Below are positions 44,434 through 55,200 of a stretch of 64,000 nucleotides of DNA, piece by piece (the first letter of the stretch is position 1; every line of letters begins with the position of its first letter). The position numbers were made by a program, and so were the translations under genes. This stretch comes from Anas platyrhynchos (lineage: Eukaryota; Chordata; Aves; Anseriformes; Anatidae), in assembly GCF_047663525.1 (NCBI RefSeq), contig NC_092603.1:2190001-2254000 (forward strand), given 5' to 3'. The notes beneath the pieces are model-generated. The model saw only the letters and a list, made by a program, of their open reading frames with translations. It was not told the DNA's origin and made no database searches.

Positions 44434-47400
44434 ATGGGCGCCGCCGGGCGGCTCCGCGGGGCCGTGGCGCTGGTCACAGGTGGCCGTGACGTCACGTGGG
44501 GGGGGGTGACGTCACAGCGGCGTGGGGGGGGCCCACGCGTGACGTGGGGGTGGGAGGGGGTCGGGTGGGGGGCCGAGGGAGAGAAGAAGGGGGTTGGGGG
44601 GGGCACAGAGGGGGTTGGGGGGGGCCCACGGGGGGGTGGGTGGCGAGTGAGAGGAAAAACCCACGGGGGGGGCACAAAATCCACGGGGGGAGGGGCTCAG
44701 AACCCCCGGGGGGGGACACAGTCCCGCGGGGGGGGCACAGAGCCCACAAGGGGGGGTGACAGCCCGCGGGGGACGCGTGGGGGGGGGGGGCAGAGCCCAC
44801 GCGAGACGCCCACGGGGGTCGAGACGACGGGGACACACTGGGGGGGGGGGAACCCCACGGGGGGGGGACAAAAATATCGCGAGGCACAAACAGGCGGGGG
44901 ATTTTTTTTTTGGGGGGGGGAACCCCGCGGGGATGTTGGGGGGGGCAGCCCCCACGCGACGCGTGGGAGGGGGAAAAACCCCACGGGGGGGGGCAAAAAA
45001 AAGGGGGGGGGGCGTTTTTAGGGGGGAAAAACCCCCACGGGGGGGGGTAAAAAAATAAAAAAGGGGGGGGGGAACCCCGCGGGGGGGTCCACGGGGGGGT
45101 CACGGTCACGCGTGGGTCCCGCGGGGGGGGCGGCAAAGTGGAGGGCCGTGAGCGCCCGACCTGGCCCGGGACGGCGCCCGCGTGGCCGTGGCCGATTTGG
45201 ACGAGGGGGGGGCACGGGAATGGGTGGGAGGCTGCCCCCTCCCCCCCACTCGTGTCCCCCCCACGCGGCTGGGAGTGGGATGGGGCTCGGCCCCCAGCAT
45301 GGAGAGGCTGGGGGGGGGTGCAGGTATGGGGGGAAGACTGTGTCGCCTCCCCTGTGTCCCCACCCATGGCCCCAAATGTCCCCCCCCATCCCCAGTGCCC
45401 CCCCCATGTCCCCCATCCCCACGCCCCCCCCAGTGTCCCCAAATGTGCCCCCCCCTTGTCCCCGGTGACCCCCCCCACGTCCCCCCCATCCCAAATTTGC
45501 CCCCCATCCCAAATGTCCCCAAATGTCCCCCCCATCCCAATGCCCCCCCCAAATGCCCCCCCCCCCCATCTGATGCCCCTGTTCCCCCATCCCAATGCCC
45601 CCCCAATGTCCCCAAATGTCCCCCCCATCCCCAATGTCCCCCCTACCCCACATCCCCCAGTGCCCCCCCCATGTCCCCCACCCCCAATACCCCCCCATGT
45701 CCCAGTGTCCCCCCCGCCCCCATGCCCCCCCACCCCGCAATCTCCCCAATGCACCCCCCAGTCCCCCCAACGTCCCCCCACATTCCCCCCAATGCCCCCC
45801 ATTCTCCCCCATCCCAATGCCCCCCCACATCCCCTCCCCCCAATGCCCCCCACACCCCAAAATGTCCCCAAACGTATCCAATCTTTTTCTTCCCCAGACC
45901 ATATTGAGCCCCTCCATCTGCGTGCACTGCACCGGCGTCACCCGCGACAAGTTCCTGCTGCGCCTGGCCCTGGCCCCCTTCCAGGAGGTGCTGCAAGTTC
46001 AGACCTCCGGGTCTGGGGACATTTGGGGACATGGGGACATTTGGGGTGACCCCCCCGGGTCACTTTGAGCCCCCTTTACCCTTTCCCCCAGGGCACTTTC
46101 CCTGGTGGCGCAGGCGGTGGCGCGGGCGCTGGTGGCGGCGGGGGCGCGCGGCGGCTCCATCGTGCTGCTGGGCTGGGGAGCGTGGCCAAGGTGGCTTTGG
46201 GGACAATTTGGGGACACCGCCACCCCCCCTTGACCCCCCCCGACCCCCTGTGACCCCCCCCTGATTTTTGGGACCCCCCCCCCTTTTAGGTGGGCAACCT
46301 GGGCCAAGCCAACTACGCGGCCTGCAAGGCGGGCGTCGAGGGGCTGGCCCGCAGCAGCGCCAAGGAGCTGGCCAGGTGGGGACATTTTGGGGACATTTGG
46401 GGACATTTTGGGGATGCTGAGAAGATTTGGGGACGTTTAGGGGGGTGGCGGTGCCACGTGTGCCCCCCCAGGTTTGGGATCCGCTGCAATGTGGTGCTGC
46501 CCGGCTTCATCGCCACCCCCATGACGGCCAAGGTGCCCCCCAAGGTGCTGGAGAAGGTGATTTGGGGACGTTTGGGGACACTTGTGGATGTCTGTGGAAC
46601 GTTGACGTGGGTGGTTTTTAGGGACACTTAGGGACACTTGGGAACGTTGGATTATCTGGGGACGTTTAGGGACACTTGGGGACGTTTGGGGACATTTTAG
46701 GACATTTGGGGATATTTGGGGACACTTGGGGACGTTTTGGGACACTTGGGGATCTGTGGGAGCATTCTGGACACTTGGGGATACTGAGGGACACTTGTGG
46801 ACGTGGGGACATTTGTGGAACATTGGGGACATTTAGGGTCTATTAGGGATATTCAGGACATTTGGGGACAATTGGGGACATTTAGGGGGGAAAAGAGGAG
46901 ATTTGGGGGGGGTTTAGGGGGGAGGGGATAGTTTAGGGGGACATTTGGGGATAGTTTGAGAGACTTTTAAATCTGGACACTTGGGGAACATTCTGAAGAC
47001 ATTTGGGTGGTGTCACAATCTAGACATTTGGGGACATTTTGGGGATATTTGGGGACATTTGGGGACATGGGGATATTTGGGGATATTTGGGGTAATTTGG
47101 ACTTTTGGGGTAGTTTGGGGATTATTTGGGGACACTTGGGGACATCTGGGGATAATTGGGAACTATTGGGGATACTTTGGGGTGATTTGGGGACGTTTAG
47201 GGGTTCATTAGGGATATTTGGGGACGTCTGGGGACATTTGGGGGACATTTTGGGCATATTTGGGGACATTTAGGGACATTTGGGGATAATTGGGGACGTT
47301 TGTGGGGATATCTGGGGACATTTGGGACATTAGGGACATTTTGGGATATGTTTTGGGATATTCTGGGACATTTGGGGACATTTAGGGACACTTGGGGACA

Positions 47401-48789
47401 TTTAGGGACATTTGGGGACAATTGGGGACAGTTAGGGTCACAATTAGGGACATTTGAAATAAAATATTAGGACAGTATTCTAGGAAACATTAAAGATTTA
47501 GGGACATTTTGAGATGTTTGGGAACATTAGGATCTTGGGTAGTTTGGAACATTTAAAATGCTAACAAAACATTCTAAATATAAAGTACTATTACATAGTT
47601 CATAATTCAGAAACTCAGAATCTGCAAACGTAATTGCCCTCACCACCCTCCCATCACAGGACAGCCTCCTGGGACGCCTGGAGACCCTGGGGTGGTCTGC
47701 CACCCCCTGGGGACACCGCTCTGCACCCCCTGGGGACGCGGCTGTCCCCCCTTGGGGACACTGATGTCCGTCCCCGTCCCCCCAGACGTGGCCGACGTCT
47801 GCGCCTTTGTGGCGTCCGACGACAGCGCCTCATGCACCGGGGCCAGCGTGGAGGTGACAGGGCTGGGGTCCTGTCCCCATGGCCCTGTCACCCCCATGTC
47901 CCTGTTCACCCCCGTGTCCCTGCACCCCCCATGTCCCCATCCCTTCATGCCCCATGCCCCCGGGTGCCACTCCCCAATGTCCCCATTCCCATTGTGACCC
48001 TGCCCCGCCCCCAGTGTCCCCACCCCCAATGTCCCCATTCCCAGCCCCCCAGTGTCCCCATGTCCCCCTCATGCCCCCATGTGCCCCAACCCCCAGGGGT
48101 CCCCTCCCTCCCATGTCCCCCCATTGCCCCCATGCCCCCTGGGGTCCCTGTCCCCATGTCCCCATCCCCCAGTGTCCCCAACCCCAGTGCCCAGTCTCCC
48201 ATGTCCCCCATGTCCCCCTGGGGTGTTCCCATGCCCCCATGTCCCCCATGTTCCCCAACCCCAAGAGGCCCCCCCATGTCCCCCTGGGTGTTCCCCCATG
48301 TCCCCCATGTCCCCCGTGTCCCCCAACCCATCAGTGCCCATGACCCCCATGTCCCCGAGTCCCCCAATGTCCCCTGAGTACCCCCATCCCAGTCTTATCT
48401 ACCCCGTGTGTCCCCAACCCAGGGGGTCCCCCCATGACCCCTCCACGTCCCCCTGTGTCCCCCCATGTCCCCCCGTCCCCTGCACCCCCCAGTGTCCCCA
48501 TCCCTTCAGTGCCCATGTCCCCCTGGGGTCCCTGTCCCCCCATGTCCCCCCATGTCCCCAGTGTCCCCGTGTCCCCAACCCCCGGGGGTCCCCCCAAGTC
48601 CCCCCATGTCCCCATGCCCCCCTGGGGTCCCTGTCCCCCCCATGTCCCATGTCCCCCGTGTCCCCGAACCCCAGGGGTCCCTGTGCCCCCCATGTCCCTC
48701 TCCCCCCATGCCCCCCATGTCCCCATGTCCCCAACCCCCCCCCAATGCTCCCTCTCCTCTCCTTTTCCACAGTGTTGCTTGGTGCCTGA
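44434..48789 (+). CDS. HSD17B8: 17-beta-hydroxysteroid dehydrogenase 8-like SDR gene, disrupted as read
   Basis: Mitochondrial short-chain dehydrogenase; in mammals it is the NAD-dependent alpha subunit of 3-ketoacyl-ACP reductase with CBR4 and also oxidises estradiol. Recognised exons: 44434-44479 (MGAAGRLRGAVALVT), about 45130-45219 (RAVSA / LARDGARVAVADLDEGGARE), 45298-45323 (tentative), 45898-about 46010 (TGVTRDKFLLRLA), 46092-46190, 46290-46375 (VGNLGQANYAACKAGVEGLA; catalytic Tyr-xxx-Lys present), 46472-46556 (IRCNVVLPGFIATPMTAKVP), 47660-47691 (LLGRL), 47786-about 47867 (DVADVCAFVASDDS, GASVEVTG), 48773-48789 (VLLGA, uncertain end). Odd: the TGxxxGIG cofactor motif is not recognisable and one-base shifts occur in at least three exons. 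It may be a true decaying gene or poor sequence. Confidence 0.75.
44500..45115. repeat. CCCACGGGGGGGG minisatellite in HSD17B8 intron 1
   Basis: About 600 bp of 15-28-bp units of CCCACGGGGGGGGCACA-type. It runs up to the expected acceptor of exon 2, where no clear AG acceptor is left. It may have overrun the start of that exon. Confidence 0.88.
45360..45890. repeat. ATGTCCCCCCCATCCCAATG array in HSD17B8 intron
   Basis: About 530 bp of C-run units with ATG/AATG steps. Ends at the TTTTTCTTCCCCAG acceptor of the exon at 45898. Confidence 0.88.
46560..47450. repeat. GGGGACATTTGGGGACATTT array in HSD17B8 intron
   Basis: About 900 bp of 10-11-bp units GGGGACATTT/GGGGATATTT. Similar in core to the SLC39A7 intron 6 array. 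The following 47450-47640 stretch is unique and AT-richer, with no exon seen. Confidence 0.9.
47880..48765. repeat. CCCCATGTCCCC minisatellite at the 3' end of HSD17B8
   Basis: About 900 bp of CCCCCATGTCCCC-based units with longer insertions (CCCCTGGGGTCCCTGTCCCC). It separates the last good SDR exon from the small putative terminal exon. Confidence 0.88.
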
Positions 48790-48818
48790 CAGGATCCACC
48801 CCCCCCCAAAAAAAAAAA

Positions 48819-48824
48819 AATAAA
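48819..48824 (+). terminator. HSD17B8: HSD17B8 polyadenylation signal (AATAAA)
   Basis: AATAAA at the end of a poly-A run, 30 bases past the putative stop codon at 48787-48789. Supports the transcript ending near 48.84 kb. Confidence 0.6.
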
Positions 48825-48950
48825 CCGAGCTGCGCCCCTGCCTCCCCGCGTGCTGTCCCCTTCTGTCCCCCCCCCGTGTCCCCTTTGTCCCCCCCCGGTG
48901 TCCCCTTTGTCCCCCCCCCCCCCCCCCCAAGGTGTCCCCAGGGGCTGCGG

Positions 48951-49271
48951 GCGGGCGGCGCTAGGACCCAGCGCGCAGCCCCCAGCGGGCGGCGCTAGGA
49001 CCCAGCACCACCCCCTAAGCCCCGCCCACCCCCTCCCATTGGCTGGAGCCGCTCGGAGCCGAACCCGATTGGTGGCGAGCCCAGCAGGGGGGCGTGGCAA
49101 CCGCGAGGGGGCGTGGCCGGGGAGGCAGAGCGGAAGTGACGTCAACAGCGGGCGGAAGCGGCGGAGCGGGAGGCGCCGGGAGCGAGCGGGGGGCGCGGGG
49201 CGGGCCCGGGGGGTCCCGGGGGGGTCCCGGGGGGGTCCCGAAAGGGTCCGAGGGGGGGGCCCGGGGCCGCC
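48951..49271 (+). promoter_or_regulatory. RING1: RING1 promoter
   Basis: TATA-less GC-rich promoter. Two ATTGG (inverted CCAAT) boxes at 49038-49042 and 49068-49072 lie exactly 30 bp apart, KLF/GC boxes (GGGCGTGGC) near 49090 and 49109, and a composite ETS-CRE element CGGAAGTGACGTCA at 49131-49144. A 22-bp direct repeat (GCGGGCGGCGCTAGGACCCAGC) occurs at 48951-48972 and 48985-49006. The start ATG follows at 49272. Confidence 0.75.
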
Positions 49272-52200
49272 ATGGCCGCTCCCGCCAACGCGCAGAGCGC
49301 CAGCAAGACCTGGGAGCTCAGCCTCTACGAGCTGCACCGCACCCCGCAGGTCTGGGGGGGGGGGCGGGGGGCAAGGCCCAAGATGGCGGCGGGGGGGGTG
49401 GGGGGGGGAAATGGGGGCCTGAGGGGGGGGGGAGGGGGAAATGGGGGCTGAAAAGGGGCCCTGAGGGGCGTAGGGGGTGGGGGCGGGGGGCTGCGGGCAT
49501 AAATGGGGCCCTGGGGGTGAGGGGGGGGTCCTGGCACCCTAAATGGGGACCTAAATGGGGTCCTGAGTGCCCCAGGGGGAGGGTCTCTGTGCTGGGATAG
49601 GGGGAGGGGGCTTGGCACTGTAAATGGGGCCCTAAATGAGGCCTTAAATGCCCCAGGGAGTGGGTTCAGGGGAGTGTCCTTGTGCTAGGATATGGGGAGG
49701 GGGCCTGACCCCATAAATGGCCCCCTAAGTGTCACTCTAAATGCCCCAGGGGGTGGGTTCAGGGGGTTGTTCCTGTGTGGGGATGGAGGACGGGGTCTGG
49801 ACACCATAAATGTGGCCCTAAATGTCACCCTAAATGACCCAGGGGGTGGGTTTAGGGGGTTGGCTCCGTATTGCTATGGGGGACGGGGTTCTGATACCCT
49901 AAATGTGGCCCTAAATGTCACCCTAAATGCCCCAGGGAGAGTGTCTCTGTGCTGGGATATGGGGAGGGGGCCTGATCCCATAAATGGCATCCTAAGTGTC
50001 ACCCTAAATGCCTCAGGGCGTGGGTTCAGGGGGTTGTCCCCGTGTTGGGGTTGGAGACGGGGTTCTGACACCTTAAATGTGGTCCTAAATGTGGCCCTAA
50101 ATGACCCAGGGGGTGGGTTTAGGGGGTTGGCTCCATATTGGGACAGGGGATGGGGTCCTGACACCCTAAATGTGGTCCTAAATGTCACCCTAAATGCCCC
50201 GGGAGAGGGTCTCTGTGCTGGGATATGGGGAGGGGGCTTGGCACCGTAAATGGGGTCCTAAATGTGGCCCTAAGTGGCACAGGGGGTAGCACAGGGGAAT
50301 ATCTCCCATGTTGGGGGAGGGAGCAGGGTCCTGACCCCATAAACGTGGCCCTAAGTGTCACCCTAAGTGCCCCAGGAGGTGGGGGTGGGGGGTTGTCTCG
50401 GTGTTGGGGTTGGGGATGGGGTCCTGACACCCTAAATGTGGTCCTAAATGTCACCTTAAATGCCCCAGGGGGAGGGTCTCTGTGCTGGGGTATGGGGAGG
50501 GGCTTGGCACCATAAATGGGGCCCTAAATGTGACCCTAAATGACCCAGGGAGTGGGTTCAGGGCAGTGTCCACGTGCTGGGATATGGGGAGGGGTTCTGA
50601 CCCCATAAATGACCCCCTAAGTGTCACTCTAAATGCCCCAGGGGGTGGGTTCAGGGGGTTGTTCCCGTGTGGGGATGGAGGACGGGGTCTGGACACCATA
50701 AATGTGGCCCTAAATGTCACCCTAAATGACCCAGGGGGTGGGTTTAGGGGGTTGGCTCTGTATTGGGATGGGGGACGGGGTCCTGATACCCTAAATGTGG
50801 CTCTAAATGTCACCCTAAATGTGGCCCAGGGGTTTGTCCCCGTGTGGGGATGGGGGACGGGGTCCTGCTGCCCTAAATGTGGCCCTAAGTGGCACAGGGG
50901 GTGGCATCAGGGGAATGTCCATGTGTTGGGATATGGGGAGGGGGCCAGATCCCATAAATGGCACCTTAAGTGTCACCCTAAATGCCCCAGGGGGTGGGTT
51001 CAGGGGGTTGTCCATGTGTTGGGACAGGGAATGGGGTCCTGGCACCCTAAAAGTCCCCCTAAATGTCCCCATAAGCACCCCAGGAGGTGCATGCAGGGTA
51101 TGCCCCCATTTGGGGACAGGATATAGGGTCCTGCCACCCTAAACGTCCCCAAAAGTGCCCCAGGAGGTGGGTGCAAGGCATTATACCCCTGCTGGGTCAG
51201 GGAATGGGCTCCTGTCACCCTAAAAGTCCCCCATATGTCCCCAGAAGTGCTCCAGGAGGTGGGTGCAGGGGGTTGTCCCCGTGTTGGGACAGGGAACGGG
51301 GTCCTGCCACCCTAAAAGTCCCTATAAATGTCCCCATAAGTGCCACAGGGGGCGTATACAGGGGATTGTCCCCATACTAGAATAGGGAACGGGCTCCTGC
51401 CACCCTAAATGTCCCCCTAAACATCCCCAAAAGTGCTCCAGGAGGTGGGTGCAGGGGGTTTTCCCTGTGTTGGGACAGGGAATGGGGTCCTGGCACCCTA
51501 AAAGTCCCCCTAAGTGTCCCCAAAAGTGCCCCAGGAGGTGCGTGCAGGGGATGCCCCCAAATTGGGACAGGTTCTGGGCTCCTGCCACCCTAAACCCCGC
51601 AGCAGCTCCCTGGGGCTGGGGACACCCCCGTCCTTGTGCGTGGGACCCACCCGTGTCCCCCCCCCCGTCCCCTTGTCCCCCCCCTTGTCCCCGTGTCCCC
51701 GCAGGAGGCCATCATGGACGGGACGGAGATCGCGGTGTCGCCGCGCAGCCTGCACAGCGAGCTGATGTGCCCCATCTGCCTGGACATGCTGAAGAACACC
51801 ATGACCACCAAGGAGTGCCTGCACCGCTTCTGCTCCGACTGCATCGTCACCGCCCTGCGCAGCGGGTACGGGGGCTGGGGGGGGGCAGAAAACCCACCAC
51901 GAGGGGCAAAAATCCACTTCAGGGAGAAAAAAACCACCACGGGGGGCATAAACCCACCGCAGGAGGGATAAAATCCCCTGCAGGAGGGGTAAAACCCACC
52001 GGGGGGAGAGTAAAACCCACAGCAGGGGGGTTAAACCCACTGTGGGGGGCATAAAATCCACCACAAGGGCGATAAAACCCGCCACGGGGGGAGTAAAACC
52101 CACCACAGGGGGGTAAAATCCACTGCAGGGGGTATAAAACCCACCACGGGGGGCAAAAATCCACTGCACGGGGGGTAAAACCCACTGCAGGAAGGTTAAA

Positions 52201-55200
52201 TCCAGTGGGGGGGACATAAAATCCATTGCAGGAGGGGTAAAACCTACTGCAGGGGGCATAAAACCCACTGGGGGGGAGGTAAAACCCACCAAAGGGGGAT
52301 AAAACCCACCACGGCGGACAAAAACCCACTGCAGGAGGGGTAAAACCCACCAGATGGGGGGTTAAATCCACTGTAGGGGGGATAAACCCACCATGGGGGG
52401 CATAAATCCACTGCACAGGGGATAAAACCCACTGCAGGAAGGTTAAATCCAGTGGGGGGGGCGTAAAACACACTGCAGGAGGGGTAAAACCCACCACAGG
52501 GGGCATAAACCCACTGCAGGGGGCATAAAACCCATTGCAGGGGGGAAAAACCTACTGCAGGGGGCATAAAACCCACTGGGGGGGAGGTAAAACCCACCAC
52601 GGGGGGCAAAAACCCACTGCACGAGGGGTAAAACCCACTGCAGGAGGGTTAAATCCAGTGGGAGTGGCGTAAAACCCACTGCAGGAGGGGTAAAACCCAC
52701 CGGATGGGGGGTTAAATCCACTGTAGGGGGGATAAAACCCACGATGGGGGGCAAAAATCCACTGTAGGGTGGATAAAATCCATCACGTGGGGGTAAAACC
52801 CACTACGGGGGGCATAAATCCACTGCAGGAGGGTTAAATCCAGTGGGAGGGGCATAAAACCCACTGCAGGGGGATAAAACCCACTGTGGGGGGGGTAAAA
52901 CCCACTGCAGGAAGGTTAAATCCAGTGGGGGGGGGGCGTAAAACCCACTGCAGGAGGGGTAAAACCCACAGCAGGGGGGGTAAAACCCACCATGGGGGAG
53001 GTAAAACCCACCACAGTGGGCAAAAACCCACCACCGGAGGCGGTAAAACCCAATGGGGGGGGATAAAACGCACCGTGAGGGAGGGTAAAACCCACCACGG
53101 GGGGGCAAAACCCATCGCAGGGGACTTAAACCCATTGCAGGAGGGATAAAACCCACCGTGGGGGGGGAAAACCCACCACGGGGGGCAAAAACCCACTGCA
53201 GGGGGGCATAAAACCCACCGGGGGGAGAGTAAAACCCACCACAGGGGGCATAAAACCCACAGCAGAGGGGTTAAACCCACCATGGGGGTCAAAAACCCCA
53301 CCTCAGGGGGGCATAAACCCCCTGCAGGGGGGAAAAACCTATGGCAGGGGCATAAAACCCACTGGGGGGGGGGGTAAAACCCACCACAGGGGGCAAAATC
53401 CCACTGCAGGGGAGCAAAAACCTACCACAGGGGGATAAAACCCACCACGGGGGGCAAAAACCCACTGCATGGGGGGCAAAATCCACCATGGGGGGGTTAA
53501 ACCCACCGCAGGGTACATAAACCCACATCAGGGGGATAAAACCCACCGTGGGGGGGTGGTAAAACCCACCACGGGGGGCATAAACCCACTGCAGGGGGGG
53601 TAAAACCCACCAGGGGGGAGTAAAATCGACCACAGGGGTCATAAACGCACTGCAGGAGGGATAAAACCCACCGCATGGGGGGGTTAAATCCACCACGGGG
53701 GGGTAAAACGCACCATGGGGGGCATAAAACCCACTCTGGGGGCAGTAAAATTTACTGAATGGGGGGAGAAACCCACTGCAGACGGGGTAAAATGTACTGA
53801 AAGGGGGAAAATAATACTGAAGGGGGGGTAAAACCCACCCCAGGGGGGGGAAAAGCACTGCGGGGGGGGGTAAAACACAGTAAAGGAGAGAAAATCCACT
53901 GCAGGGGGGCAAAAACCCACTAAAAAGGGGATAAAACCCACTGAGGGGGGGAAAAAACCCGGGGGGGGGGTAAACTGAACTGGAGGGGGGGGTAAAATGA
54001 ACTGGAGGGGGGTAAATGAATGGAAGGGGGGGGTAAAATAAACTGGGCGGGGCGTAAAATGACCTGGAGGGGGGCAAAATGAACTGGGGGGGGTAAAATG
54101 AACTGGAGGGGGGTAAAATGAACTAAAGGGGGGGTAAAATAAACTGGAGGGGGGGTAAAATAAACTGGAGGGGGGTAAAATGAACTGGAGGGGGGGGTAA
54201 AACGAACTGGGGGGGGCAAAACGCGTTTAAGGGGGCAGCAAACCCCCTGCACGTGCGCAAAAAACGCACGGGCAGCAAAACCCGCTGCAAGGGGGGGAAA
54301 AAAACAACTTTGGGGGGGAAAAACAACTGGGAGGGGGTAAAACCGACTGTGGGGGGGGTAAAACAACTGTGGGGGGGCTCTTGGGGGCACCCCTGACCCC
54401 CTGTCCCCCCCCCCCAGGAACAAGGAGTGCCCGACGTGCCGCAAGAAGCTGGTGTCGAAGCGCTCGCTGCGGCCCGACCCCAATTTCGACGCCCTCATCT
54501 CCAAAATCTACCCCAGCCGCGACGAGTACGAGGCGCACCAGGACCGCGTGCTGGCCAAGCTCAGCCGCCTGCACAACCAGCAGGCGCTCAGCAGCAGCAT
54601 CGAGGAGGGGCTCAAGATGCAGGCCATGCACAGGTCGGGCCCCCCAAAAAAGAGATTTGGGGGGGTTCGGTGGTTTGGGGGCGTTTCAGGGTGTTTTGGG
54701 GGACTTTGACGGCATCTTTGGCGCGTTTGACGACATCTTTGGCGCGTTTGACGATGTCTTGGGGGCGTTTGATGATGTTCTCAGGGTGATCGATGACATT
54801 TTGGGGTGTTCTACAACACGCTTGGGGGCATTTGATGACTTTTTGGGGGTGTTTGACGTTTTGGGGCTGTTTGACAACGTCTTTGGCACGTTTGATGATG
54901 GTTTCGGGGCAATCGTTGACACTTTGGGGTGGTTTACAACATGCTTGGGGGCGTTTGAGGACGTCTTGGGGGCGTTTGACGTTTTAGGGGCGTTTGATGA
55001 CGTCTTTGGCGCATTTGATGATGTTTTCAGGGTGATCGATGACATTTTGGGGTGGTTTACAACACACTTGGGGGTGTTTGACTTTTTGGGGGTGTTAGAT
55101 GACGTTTTGGGGGCATTTGAGGATGTCTTGGGGGCATTCAACGATGTTATGGGGGCATTTGATGACGTTTTGGGGGCATTTGATGACGTTTTGGGGGCGT

